The notes below the pieces were generated by a model. That model did not search any database, was not told the DNA's origin, and worked only from the letters and a program-made list of their open reading frames with translations. Of a stretch of DNA of 7,175 nt, positions 1 through 6,718 are shown piece by piece (positions within the stretch are counted from its first letter, which is position 1; every line of letters starts with the position of its first letter). Both the position numbers and the translations under genes were made by a program. This stretch comes from Bacteroidetes bacterium UBA4009. Its GTDB lineage: Bacteria; Bacteroidota; Bacteroidia; NS11-12g; UBA9320. Location: the NCBI GenBank assembly GCA_002384205.1, contig DGBH01000022.1, positions 1 through 7,175 of the forward strand, in the 5' to 3' direction.

Positions 1-167
1 ACAATAATTCCGATCATGTAATAGGTAAAAAGATAATCTTTTCGCTTAGTCGCTCCATAATATAGCCATCGTATGATTAAGGTTAAAAAAGATATATTCA
101 ATAAAAAGCGAAACGTCATTTTGTAGAAGTCGTCGTCGAAGAATGGGATACTTAAGAATTCAGTCAT
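1..167 (-). CDS. DUF4956 membrane protein, N-terminal part (cut by left edge)
   Basis: The minus strand from an ATG at 165-167 stays open to the window edge, giving 55 complete codons. The peptide starts MTEFLSIPFFDDDFYK, continues with a hydrophobic segment (about residues 19-37, around FRFLLNISFLTLIIRWLYY), then the charged stretch ATKRKDYLFTYYMIG, which begins a second hydrophobic segment. The KRKDYLFTY stretch after the first membrane helix is what I recall as typical of DUF4956 proteins. These are small integral membrane proteins of unknown biochemical role, commonly encoded beside VTC-domain polyphosphate polymerases and sometimes CotH-like proteins. The ATG follows the upstream gene's TAA stop with no base between, so the two are probably co-transcribed and translationally coupled. 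The family call rests on only 55 residues plus the neighbour. The function is unknown. Confidence 0.75.
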   Translation of the reverse strand, partial: MTEFLSIPFFDDDFYKMTFRFLLNISFLTLIIRWLYYGATKRKDYLFTYYMIGII

Positions 168-899
168 TTACGAAGTGATTTTATTTAAGGTTAAAAGTTT
201 ATGTTTAAATATGTTTTGTTTAAGGTCGGGATGTAAAATAGCCATTCCTATGCAGTATTTGCTAATGGAATAGGGATGAATATACGCGCATTTCAAGACC
301 TTAAAAAGTGTAGAATTGCGGTTAAGTCGTTCTTGTTTTAATTCGATAATAGCTAATTTTTGGTTATGAATGACTCCATTATAGTCGAGATTTAAATCAA
401 AAGTTACGCGTTCTTTTTCTGAAGTGCTAGCCAATGTAAATCGGTTGAATTTATTTGTCAATTTAGGGTTTAGTTCCCATTTTTGCAGCGTTGCTTGTTC
501 AATAAAAGAAAGAGCTTCAGAATTAAGTTTCTTCTCGCCTTGACTTATTTTAATCCTCTTTTTGACGGTCAATCCTTTATTATTTTTTAGCTTAACTTCT
601 AAAAATGAAAGATTTGATTCTACGTAGTTCCTGATTCTAACTTTTACACGACTAGTTCTTTTATTGTGATGAGCAAGATAGAAGTCATTTTCTCTAGTGT
701 CAAAATAGGTGGAATCATAGGTCATCATTCGATTACCTCCAATTTCTAGAATCCGGTAATTGCTTTTTAGAGATGCCAATAACTCTGGGAGTATATCTTG
801 ATTCACCACAAACTTAGTGTCCACTCTTTTCATAAGTGAAACTCCGTCCATTTGCTCAAGACTTATGGCGTCGAATATGTCTAGGTCACTAGATTGCAA
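168..899 (-). CDS. VTC-domain polyphosphate polymerase family protein
   Basis: This 243-residue soluble protein has the tunnel-forming VTC domain, related to the catalytic domain of yeast Vtc4, which makes polyphosphate from ATP. Visible landmarks are KRVDTKF (24-30), YFDT (65-68), the basic strand RTSRVKVRIRNY (81-92), LEVKLK (100-105) with KKRIK (113-117), the acidic/basic strand IIELKQ (185-190), and SKYCIG (213-218) near the C-terminus. These match the Arg/Lys-lined phosphate tunnel and the metal-binding Glu of the family. No membrane segment is seen. The length fits stand-alone bacterial versions. The start codon is TTG (897-899): an in-frame TAA lies two codons upstream, and the first ATG (codon 17) would remove the conserved segment before RVDTKF. 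There is no clear Shine-Dalgarno sequence. The DUF4956 gene begins directly after the stop. Polymerase activity is inferred from the family; some bacterial VTC-like proteins are uncharacterised. Confidence 0.88.
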   Translation of the reverse strand: MQSSDLDIFDAISLEQMDGVSLMKRVDTKFVVNQDILPELLASLKSNYRILEIGGNRMMTYDSTYFDTRENDFYLAHHNKRTSRVKVRIRNYVESNLSFLEVKLKNNKGLTVKKRIKISQGEKKLNSEALSFIEQATLQKWELNPKLTNKFNRFTLASTSEKERVTFDLNLDYNGVIHNQKLAIIELKQERLNRNSTLFKVLKCAYIHPYSISKYCIGMAILHPDLKQNIFKHKLLTLNKITS

Positions 900-908
900 T
901 TGTTAGGA

Positions 909-1075
909 TTATGTTAAGCTTACGAAATTAATCTATTGTGACTTTAATGTTACTCGAATATTTAGACGTTTGTTCTTATGTAACCCTTCGTTTATGTTAA
1001 GCTTACGAAATTAATCTATTGTGACTTTAATGTTACTAGAATATTTAGACGTTTGTTCTTATGTAACCCTTCGTT
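909..1075. repeat. 83-bp tandem duplication, two copies
   Basis: Bases 909-991 are repeated at 992-1074, and the match continues one base further (992 equals 1075). Only one difference is visible: C at 955 against A at 1038. The unit contains the palindrome TAAGCTTA, the words GTTAC and GTAAC about 30 bases apart, and on the minus strand the word CGTCTAAA (968-961 and 1051-1044). The duplication fills nearly all the gap between the DUF3050 stop and the TTG start of the polyphosphate polymerase gene. It therefore doubles whatever control sequence lies there. Near identity points to a recent duplication or to homogenisation of the copies. Confidence 0.97.
961..968 (-). promoter_or_regulatory. 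Possible ECF-sigma-like -10 word upstream of the polyphosphate polymerase gene (second copy at 1044-1051)
   Basis: On the minus strand each repeat unit carries GGGTTAC, then 11 bases, then CGTCTAAA. A CGTC word is typical of -10 elements of ECF-type sigma factors, and the copy nearest the gene would place a transcript start about 50 bases before the TTG codon. The distance to the GTTAC word is shorter than usual for an ECF -35/-10 pair, and no TAnnTTTG box is present. This is only a weak suggestion of where the promoter could lie. Confidence 0.2.
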
Positions 1076-1093
1076 GCATTTTTATGCTAGATT

Positions 1094-1867
1094 TCAAGAG
1101 GTACTTTGAGTAATAAGTTCATCAATGGCATCCCAAAGTGCGACTCTTTTTTTTAAAGATTCTTTAGCAACTTCTAATGTTTCACTCCATTTTAGGTCAT
1201 CTTCTTCACACAATGCACTTATCATTTGCAGTGATAAAGGTCCATGCTCATCTCCATCTAAATCTATATGCCGCTGCAAGTAGTAATTTAATTTAGTATA
1301 CTCTTTATTCTCAGAATCAGCGTTTTTAAGAATTTCGATAAACATATCTGGAATCACATCTTCTCGTCCAAAGGTAAATGCTGAAGCTACTACATGTGAT
1401 TTCCCCGTTTCAATGATAGAAAAAGAGTAACGAACGAAATCTGCTACACGTTCGTCAATGGTGATTTTGTTTAATGCAAAATCTACAGATTCTCCTTCTT
1501 CTATAAGTTTAATAAGTTTTGTAATCTCATTTGCGTTGGCATTAAGTTGCTTCATTGCGTCCAAATACATTTCAAAATGACTGTTGGGTTCGCCTAACTC
1601 ATTTAGGTCACTTTCTTCTCCGTGCACTATTTCGTTAATAAACCGAGCTAATGCGGGCTTCTTGGCTGGCGTCCATGGGGTACTTATGTTGGTTAGTTTA
1701 GCTTGTAGTGATTTCAATAATGACATAAAATCCCATACGGCAAAAACATGATTCTCCATAAATATTTTCACATCCTCTATATCCTTTAAATTTTGATAAA
1801 GCGGGTGATTTTGTAATTGATTTCTAAGCGCAGAAATTTCGTTTTCTATATATTTTATGTTATCCAT
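1094..1867 (-). CDS. DUF3050 family protein (haem-oxygenase-like fold)
   Basis: This 257-residue, mostly helical, soluble protein has no signal peptide or membrane segment. It matches DUF3050 by its start (helix to HPLYQNL, 21-27), the [19 protein letters not shown] region (37-55), [10 protein letters not shown] (76-85), [10 protein letters not shown] (96-105), the [13 protein letters not shown] block (164-176) and [18 protein letters not shown] (195-212). As I recall, the family belongs to the haem-oxygenase-like superfamily, which also holds the diiron oxidases and oxygenases (HDOs). Candidate metal ligands are H40, E79, H82, H97, E99, H158, E169, H200, D202, D204 and H208; which are used cannot be decided here. 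The ATG start is clear. The gene starts 32 bases after the flavin-reductase-domain gene on the same strand, so one transcript is likely. The reaction is unknown; an oxygenase fed by the neighbouring flavoprotein is inference. Confidence 0.85.
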   Translation of the reverse strand: MDNIKYIENEISALRNQLQNHPLYQNLKDIEDVKIFMENHVFAVWDFMSLLKSLQAKLTNISTPWTPAKKPALARFINEIVHGEESDLNELGEPNSHFEMYLDAMKQLNANANEITKLIKLIEEGESVDFALNKITIDERVADFVRYSFSIIETGKSHVVASAFTFGREDVIPDMFIEILKNADSENKEYTKLNYYLQRHIDLDGDEHGPLSLQMISALCEEDDLKWSETLEVAKESLKKRVALWDAIDELITQSTS

Positions 1868-1899
1868 TTTTGTACGTTATGTATTAAATAATCCTGTTT

Positions 1900-2535
1900 C
1901 TAGCTAAGGTCTGTTATCTTACTGTCTTCTCGAACATAAGGTAAGTGAGCGATTTTATTTAACGAATAGTAAGTGTTTAGCCCACTTATTCCTGCAATTT
2001 CAAGTGCTTCTAAGTCAATATGACCTCCGTCTAAAATGATGTGATCGGGAATTAGAATATGTTCAACTTGACCAATGATTAAACTTGTGCCATTTGTTTT
2101 GATGGGAATTTCTTCAACAAACCTCATCCCTAGTTTAACAGTACTCTCTTGGACAAATGGTGCCTGAAAGTGCTCAATATATTCCGGCGTTAATTCACTT
2201 AGAACAAATTCGCTTTCGTTACTTTTAGCTTTTATGGAAGTGAAATGTGCCTGCTTAATAAAAGAAGTGTGTACAAAATTGATAGTGTAGACGTCGGTAC
2301 TTAGGATGTTTTCATGTGTATGTCGACGTACTTCACCTCTAGGACGAAGTACAAAACCAAATAAGGCTGGATTACTGCCCAAATGCACAACAGAGCTAAA
2401 TATAGCTAGGTTTTCAGTTCCGTCTTCGTTTATGGTGCCGATTAAGTTCGCCGGTTTAATGCCTGATAATGAGTTTATAAGATTTAGCCTTTCGATTCTA
2501 TTCATCTCAACTAGGCCCTTTTGAGTAATGTGCAT
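1900..2535 (-). CDS. Flavin reductase-like domain (FMN-binding) protein
   Basis: This 211-residue protein is of the flavin-reductase-like family (split-barrel FMN-binding fold). Signature stretches are NLINSLSGIKPANLIGT (18-34) at the start of the barrel, NLAIFSSVVHLGSNPALFGF (42-61), RHTHENI (75-81) followed by YTINFVHTSFI, APFV with KLGMRF (about 124-138), and IIGQVEHILIPD. The ending around GISGLNTYYSLNKI is, as I recall, typical of a conserved Bacteroidota subgroup. The HTxENI and NFV parts correspond to the HRDTxxNI and VNxV signature of the wider family. Proteins of this type bind FMN and use NAD(P)H, or act as flavin-dependent oxidoreductases. The substrate here is not known. The ATG start at 2535 lacks a Shine-Dalgarno sequence. 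DUF3050 follows 32 bases downstream, which suggests a two-gene operon. It is transcribed away from the DbpA-like helicase gene. Confidence 0.9.
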   Translation of the reverse strand: MHITQKGLVEMNRIERLNLINSLSGIKPANLIGTINEDGTENLAIFSSVVHLGSNPALFGFVLRPRGEVRRHTHENILSTDVYTINFVHTSFIKQAHFTSIKAKSNESEFVLSELTPEYIEHFQAPFVQESTVKLGMRFVEEIPIKTNGTSLIIGQVEHILIPDHIILDGGHIDLEALEIAGISGLNTYYSLNKIAHLPYVREDSKITDLS

Positions 2536-2665
2536 TCATTTTAAAAACGCTTCAATAATACTATTGTTCATCATTTTATGAATGTTATTTATCCCCTTTC
2601 AAATTCAATAAAATTTTTAAAGCTGTAAGTATAAAAACTGCACCAGATTAGCTCTAATATTTGGA

Positions 2666-2673
2666 TAACTTTG
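2666..2673 (+). promoter_or_regulatory. Candidate -7 promoter element (TAACTTTG) of the helicase gene
   Basis: TAACTTTG matches the Bacteroidota -7 consensus TAnnTTTG. It would place the transcript start near 2679, leaving a leader of about 30 bases before the ATG at 2712. No good TTTG (-33) is found at the usual distance, so the call rests on the -7 box and its position. Confidence 0.4.
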
Positions 2674-2711
2674 AACCCTATATGAAACGGCTAATTTCTT
2701 ACTAATAAAAT

Positions 2712-4019
2712 ATGGCATCAGTTATCAAATCATCAGCGGAAATACTAGCTAAATTAGGCATTGAGCAGCTCAACCCAATGCAAGAAGAAGCATTCGGTGT
2801 AATATCAGAAAATAAAGGTACGATTATCTTATCTCCAACAGGCACGGGTAAAACGGTGGCCTTTCTAATGCCACTTATTGCTTCATTGTCTCCAGAAATA
2901 GAAGAAATACAAGCATTGATAATAGCGCCTACTAGAGAGTTAGCTATACAAATAGAGCAAGTGTTGCGTAACATGGGTACGGGTTATAAAACCAACGTTG
3001 TTTACGGAGGCCGCAGCGGGTCACAAGATCGCAGAGATTTTGAAACACGTCCAGCTATTCTTGTTGGAACTCCTGGTCGTATCGCAGATCACTTGCGTCG
3101 TGAAGCTTTTGATACTTCGTTTATTAACATGTTAGTACTTGACGAGTTTGATAAATCTTTAGAAATAGGCTTCGAAAGTGAAATGATGGAAGTGCTAGAT
3201 GCATTACCTAATCTAAAAAAAAAGGTATTAACCAGCGCAACACAAGTAATAAATGTGCCAGGATTCGTAGGGCTTGTAAAGCCTGCCCAGATTAATTATT
3301 TACACAATGCTGTACCCAAATTAACGGTCAAACAAATAATTGTAGGAGATGATTTGCTGAAAGGTTTAGCAGACAGCCTAAAAGCCATCGGTAGCAAACC
3401 TGGAATTATTTTTTGTAACTATAAAGATACCATTAATGGTATTAGTGATTTTTTACAAGAAAGAGGAATATCCCATGGGCTCTTTTACGGAGGTCTTGAA
3501 CAAAAAGATAGAGAACGTGCTTTGATAAAATTTAGAAACGGCACGCATCAGTTGCTCCTTGCTACAGATCTTGCGGCAAGAGGCATAGACGTACCCGAAA
3601 TCAAATTTATTATACACTATGAATTACCTCACCGTGAGCAAGAATTTACCCATCGCAACGGTAGAACAGCACGTATGAATAGTGAAGGAACCGCGTATGT
3701 GCTCACTCGAAAAAATGCTGATATGCCAGAATACATGCCAGAATTAGAAATAGCACAATTGGCAGGCGGTAAGGAATTAAAACCATCAGAATGGTGCACC
3801 CTATTTATTACAGGAGGTAAAAAGGATAAAATCTCGAAAGGAGATATCGCTGGTTTATTTATAAAACAAGCAGGTTTGGAACCCTACGAAGTAGGACATA
3901 TCGAAATTAAATTGGATTGTACGTTTGTCAGCATACACAGGTCGCAATTGACTGTTGCTCTATCTAAAACCAATAACACCAGGGTTAAAAAGAAAAAGAT
4001 ACGTGTAAGCGAAGCGTAA
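2712..4019 (+). CDS. dbpA: DbpA-like DEAD-box ATP-dependent RNA helicase
   Basis: This 435-residue protein carries both RecA-like domains and a C-terminal RNA-binding domain. The motifs in order are: Q motif around LGIEQLNPMQEEAF (15-28), motif I SPTGTGKT (41-48), Ia PTRELA (73-78), GG (99-100), Ib TPGR (120-123), motif II DEFD (144-147) in place of DEAD, III SAT (175-177), IV IIFCNY (232-237), V ATDLAARGID (284-293), VI HRNGRTAR (314-321). From W361 to about 415 (WCTLFITGGKKDKISKGDI onward) it matches the DbpA RNA-binding domain, which in E. coli and Bacillus recognises a 23S rRNA hairpin (helix 92) during 50S assembly. The tail is basic (VKKKKIR). The length is near that of E. coli DbpA. 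The ATG at 2712 follows an AT-rich leader without a Shine-Dalgarno sequence. It stands alone. The role in 50S assembly follows from the family. Confidence 0.92.
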   Translation: MASVIKSSAEILAKLGIEQLNPMQEEAFGVISENKGTIILSPTGTGKTVAFLMPLIASLSPEIEEIQALIIAPTRELAIQIEQVLRNMGTGYKTNVVYGGRSGSQDRRDFETRPAILVGTPGRIADHLRREAFDTSFINMLVLDEFDKSLEIGFESEMMEVLDALPNLKKKVLTSATQVINVPGFVGLVKPAQINYLHNAVPKLTVKQIIVGDDLLKGLADSLKAIGSKPGIIFCNYKDTINGISDFLQERGISHGLFYGGLEQKDRERALIKFRNGTHQLLLATDLAARGIDVPEIKFIIHYELPHREQEFTHRNGRTARMNSEGTAYVLTRKNADMPEYMPELEIAQLAGGKELKPSEWCTLFITGGKKDKISKGDIAGLFIKQAGLEPYEVGHIEIKLDCTFVSIHRSQLTVALSKTNNTRVKKKKIRVSEA

Positions 4020-4062
4020 ATAAGATCGGCTTCTGCTTTTCAACAGAATGAGTTGTGGTGAA

Positions 4063-4094
4063 AGCTTACTAAGAAGCTAGTTGCTTTTATTTTT
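4063..4094 (+). terminator. Possible terminator between the convergent helicase and lgt genes
   Basis: A short dyad AGCTT (4063-4067), six-base loop, AAGCT (4074-4078) is followed within a few bases by a T-rich run (TTTTATTTTT, about 4085-4094). It lies about 45 bases after the helicase stop codon. The right arm overlaps the lgt stop codon. A five-base stem is weak for an intrinsic terminator, so this is a low-confidence call. Confidence 0.3.
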
Positions 4095-5189
4095 AGCAAT
4101 TTTATTAAAGTATATAATTCCGGCAATGCCTGCAATAATCATGGTCATTGATATAAGTTCTGCTTGGGTAAAAGCTACGCCATCAAATTGATCTGGGTTT
4201 ACCCGTATTTTTTCAATTAAAAAACGCTCCATGCCTGCGAATATGAAATAAATGCCAAACAAAACTCCTGGTACAAACTTTTTGCGGATTGACCACAAAA
4301 TGCCAAAGATAATTAAGGCCATAATCACTTCGTAAAGCGGAGTAGGCCAAACAGGGTTTTCTAAAATTAGGCCGTGTACGTTATTGGGGTAAGAGTATGA
4401 CCAAGCCCAATCAGGTAACCAATTTAACCATCCCGGTTTTGGGGCTAAATTTACTACCCCCCAGTCTCCGTCACCACTCATGTGGCAACCCATTCTTCCT
4501 ATGCCATATCCAAGTATCACCGCAGGTCCTCCTACGTCAAGCATGCTTTTCCAGTTAATTCCTTTCTTACCAGCATACCACAATACGCCAATGCCCCCGC
4601 CTATTAAACCTCCAAAGTAAGTTAACCCACTAAAAGGATCTCTAAAAAGAATCATTGGGTCGTCTACAAGTTGACTAAAGTATTCTAAGTGATGGAATAA
4701 CTTAGCACCTGCAAAGCCAGATATTGCAGCCACTAAGGTCAGGTTGCCCATTAACATGTAAGGATGTACGGTGTACATTTCTCCTTCTTCTATTGGCTTT
4801 TCATTTTTTAGCTCGTAAAATTTATAGGCGATAAATGCTATTGCGAGAAGAATACCAAAAAGCCAAGATCCTTCGCCTGACAATAAAAATCCTTGCGGAT
4901 TACCTGCGTGTTTTGAAAAATTTAAAGCCAGATAAACCATTTTAAATCCAAAGATGAAGCCAATCACACCATTACTTATATATTCAACAATAAGATTCGG
5001 AGCAACTCTTGGAAGTTGACTAGCGTGTATTTTACCTTCTTTTTCATAGCGTTTTAACTCAAGCGTCATTACCCAGTTGGCTGCTAAAAAAGCGACGGCA
5101 ACCCAAAATCCAAACATCATAACTATTTTGAAAGCGGGAATGCTGATACCGAAAATATCTAATATGGCGTCGTATAAAGTAGGATACAT
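4077..5189 (-). CDS. lgt: Prolipoprotein diacylglyceryl transferase
   Basis: Lgt moves diacylglycerol from phosphatidylglycerol to the lipobox cysteine of prolipoproteins in the inner membrane, the first step of lipoprotein maturation. This 370-residue protein has about seven or more hydrophobic segments (around 20-40, 72-90, 108-124, 148-163, 190-206, 221-231, 288-300, 307-319, 345-360). The Lgt signature lies at GIGRMGCHMSGDGDWG (229-244), with R232 matching E. coli R143; WPTPLYE (281-287) matches the conserved P-x-x-LYE; and ERFLIEKIR (321-329) supplies R322, E326 and R329, matching R239, E243 and R246. It is longer than E. coli Lgt (291 residues), mainly through added sequence in the first 150 residues. 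The E. coli N146 position is Cys here and H103 is Phe (YFGG, 191-194), as far as aligned by eye. GDGDWG is usual for Bacteroidota. It follows mtaB by 116 bases on the same strand. Confidence 0.93.
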   Translation of the reverse strand: MYPTLYDAILDIFGISIPAFKIVMMFGFWVAVAFLAANWVMTLELKRYEKEGKIHASQLPRVAPNLIVEYISNGVIGFIFGFKMVYLALNFSKHAGNPQGFLLSGEGSWLFGILLAIAFIAYKFYELKNEKPIEEGEMYTVHPYMLMGNLTLVAAISGFAGAKLFHHLEYFSQLVDDPMILFRDPFSGLTYFGGLIGGGIGVLWYAGKKGINWKSMLDVGGPAVILGYGIGRMGCHMSGDGDWGVVNLAPKPGWLNWLPDWAWSYSYPNNVHGLILENPVWPTPLYEVIMALIIFGILWSIRKKFVPGVLFGIYFIFAGMERFLIEKIRVNPDQFDGVAFTQAELISMTMIIAGIAGIIYFNKIAKNKSN

Positions 5190-5305
5190 TTTTTATCTTT
5201 TGGGAGTTAGTGCCTATTGCTAATGCGAATAAAGGGATGAAATATTAAAACTTATGATTTTATACAATAAGAATATGTTAAATAGAAGTGAACGGTCGAT
5301 ATAAC

Positions 5306-6613
5306 TTACTGCAAATGTTCTTTTAAGCTTGCTTTTGCCATGCCTCTTTCGTTAATCTGGTCAAAATTAAGGATTTCAATGGTATTCACTTTAGCGCTGT
5401 CGTAAGGCGCTTCAAACCGTACATAGTTTTCTGAAAAGCCTTGCATATTTGTCCCTTGTCTTTCTTCTTCCCAAAGAACTTGCATGGATTTCCCTAGCTG
5501 AGTTTCATAAAAATAACGCTTCTTTTTTTCAGATAAAATACGCAATCGCGTTGCTCGTTCCATTTTTATGGCTTTTGACACTTTACCTTCCATCTTTTTA
5601 GCCGTTGTGTTATTCCTTTCAGAATAAGGGAATACATGCAAATAACTAATGTCTAATTCATTGAGAAAATTATAAGTATTCAAGAAATGCTCTTCAGTCT
5701 CTCCCGGGAAACCCACAATAACATCGACGCCTATGCAACTATTAGGCATTCTTTTTTTGATCCGAGCAATTCTGTCTGAATAAAGTTCACTGAGGTACTT
5801 TCGTCTCATCTTTAACAAAATTTCGTCATCTCCACTTTGTAGAGGTATATGAAAATGAGGCACAAATTTCTCGCTGGCAGACACAAAATCAATGATTTCG
5901 TTAGTTAATAGATTTGGTTCTATGCTACTTATTCTATAGCGATCTATGCCTTCTACTTTATCTAACTCTAGAAGTAGGTCGTAAAGCGTCTCTGCATAGT
6001 CTTGATCAGCCCCAAAGTCACCAATATTTACGCCTGTAATTACAACTTCTTTAATATTAGTGGCAGCAACCTCTTTGGCTTTAGCTACTGTTTCTGATAT
6101 ACTGGCATTGCGGCTTTTGCCGCGTGCAAGTGGTATAGTGCAAAACGAACAAAAGTAATCGCAACCGTCCTGGACTTTTAAGAAACTACGTGTTCTGTCA
6201 CCATAGCTAAATGCCGGCACGAATTCTTGAGTTTCTTTAATGTTCTTATTAAATACAATTGCTTTTTCTTCTTTTTGAAGTGAATGCAAATGTTCTATCA
6301 TATTAAACTTTTCTGCCGCGCCTAAAACCATATCTACCCCAGGAATTTCTGATATTTCTTTGGGTTTAAGCTGAGCATAGCATCCTATTACCACGACATA
6401 AGCTTCCGGGTTTTGCTTTAAAACCGCCTTAACAGTGGTGCGACACTTCTTGTCAGCATTGTCAGTTACAGAGCACGTATTAATGATATATATATCAGAC
6501 TCTTCATTGAAATCTACCTTGGTAAAACCATTAGATTCTAATTGTCGAACAATGGTGCTGCTCTCAGAATAATTGAGTTTGCATCCGAGCGTATGAATGG
6601 CTACACGAGACAT
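5306..6613 (-). CDS. mtaB: tRNA (N6-threonylcarbamoyladenosine-C2)-methylthiotransferase MtaB
   Basis: A 435-residue radical-SAM methylthiotransferase that converts t6A37 to ms2t6A37 in ANN-decoding tRNAs. The N-terminal domain (about 1-110) holds the three cysteines of the auxiliary [4Fe-4S] cluster: C11 in TLGCKLN, C47 in NTCSVT, and C78 in IGCYAQ. The radical-SAM domain begins at SFLKVQDGCDYFCSFC, with C151, C155 and C158 in the CxxxCxxC motif, followed by IPLARGKSRN. Other landmarks are ITGVNIGDFG (192-201), ISSIEP (228-233), FHIPLQSGDDEIL (254-266), and DVIVGFPGETEEHF (297-310). The C-terminal 60 residues fit the TRAM RNA-binding domain. TLGCKLN rather than the MiaB or RimO signature, and the short N-terminus, point to MtaB. 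The ATG lies just before the conserved RVAIHTLGCK, so there is no other sensible start. Divergent from a DUF1456 gene; lgt lies downstream. Confidence 0.94.
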   Translation of the reverse strand: MSRVAIHTLGCKLNYSESSTIVRQLESNGFTKVDFNEESDIYIINTCSVTDNADKKCRTTVKAVLKQNPEAYVVVIGCYAQLKPKEISEIPGVDMVLGAAEKFNMIEHLHSLQKEEKAIVFNKNIKETQEFVPAFSYGDRTRSFLKVQDGCDYFCSFCTIPLARGKSRNASISETVAKAKEVAATNIKEVVITGVNIGDFGADQDYAETLYDLLLELDKVEGIDRYRISSIEPNLLTNEIIDFVSASEKFVPHFHIPLQSGDDEILLKMRRKYLSELYSDRIARIKKRMPNSCIGVDVIVGFPGETEEHFLNTYNFLNELDISYLHVFPYSERNNTTAKKMEGKVSKAIKMERATRLRILSEKKKRYFYETQLGKSMQVLWEEERQGTNMQGFSENYVRFEAPYDSAKVNTIEILNFDQINERGMAKASLKEHLQ

Positions 6614-6618
6614 GACTG

Positions 6619-6626
6619 CAAAGGTA
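6619..6626 (-). promoter_or_regulatory. Candidate -7 promoter element (TACCTTTG) of mtaB
   Basis: Read on the minus strand, TACCTTTGC matches the Bacteroidota -7 consensus TAnnTTTG with the frequent following C. It ends only five bases before the mtaB ATG at 6613, so transcription would start at or next to the start codon and the mRNA would be leaderless or nearly so. A clear -33 TTTG is not visible at the expected distance, which keeps confidence moderate. Confidence 0.42.
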
Positions 6627-6718
6627 TGTGGTAAATTTAAAACTAGTTAAGTAAGATTTAGGGTTAATTCACATGGAGGGGATGTGTTGGGAATAAACAG
6701 GAGTCTCATTGTAATGGA

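Noticed and set aside
909..1075. The repeats as the start of a CRISPR array
   Set aside because: There are only two directly abutting 83-base copies with no spacers and no cas genes nearby; it is a plain tandem duplication.
1076..1087. GCAT-TTTT-ATGC small hairpin just after the DUF3050 stop codon
   Set aside because: A four-base stem is expected by chance and has no T-tract after it in the direction of transcription.
2306..2524. Plus-strand open frame of 72 codons
   Set aside because: It lies fully inside the flavin-reductase-domain gene on the opposite strand, has no domain resemblance and no promoter-like signal; it is an antisense shadow.
2553..2566. CAATA-ATAC-TATTG dyad upstream of the flavin-reductase-domain gene
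   Set aside because: Short, AT-rich and likely by chance; no known operator is recognised.
2702..2974. Minus-strand open frame of 90 codons, Cys- and Ser-rich
   Set aside because: It is antisense to the start of the helicase gene, which has clear motifs throughout; the composition is that of a reverse-strand shadow.
5242..5276. AT-only dyad (ATATT, AAAA, CTTAT ... ATAAGAATAT) after mtaB
   Set aside because: The stem contains only two G-C pairs at most and a four-base bulge, with no firm T-run, so it is too weak to call a terminator in such AT-rich DNA.
6670..6686. CACAT...ATGTG dyad with a G-rich centre
   Set aside because: Only five base pairs; no second copy or neighbouring signal supports a binding site.
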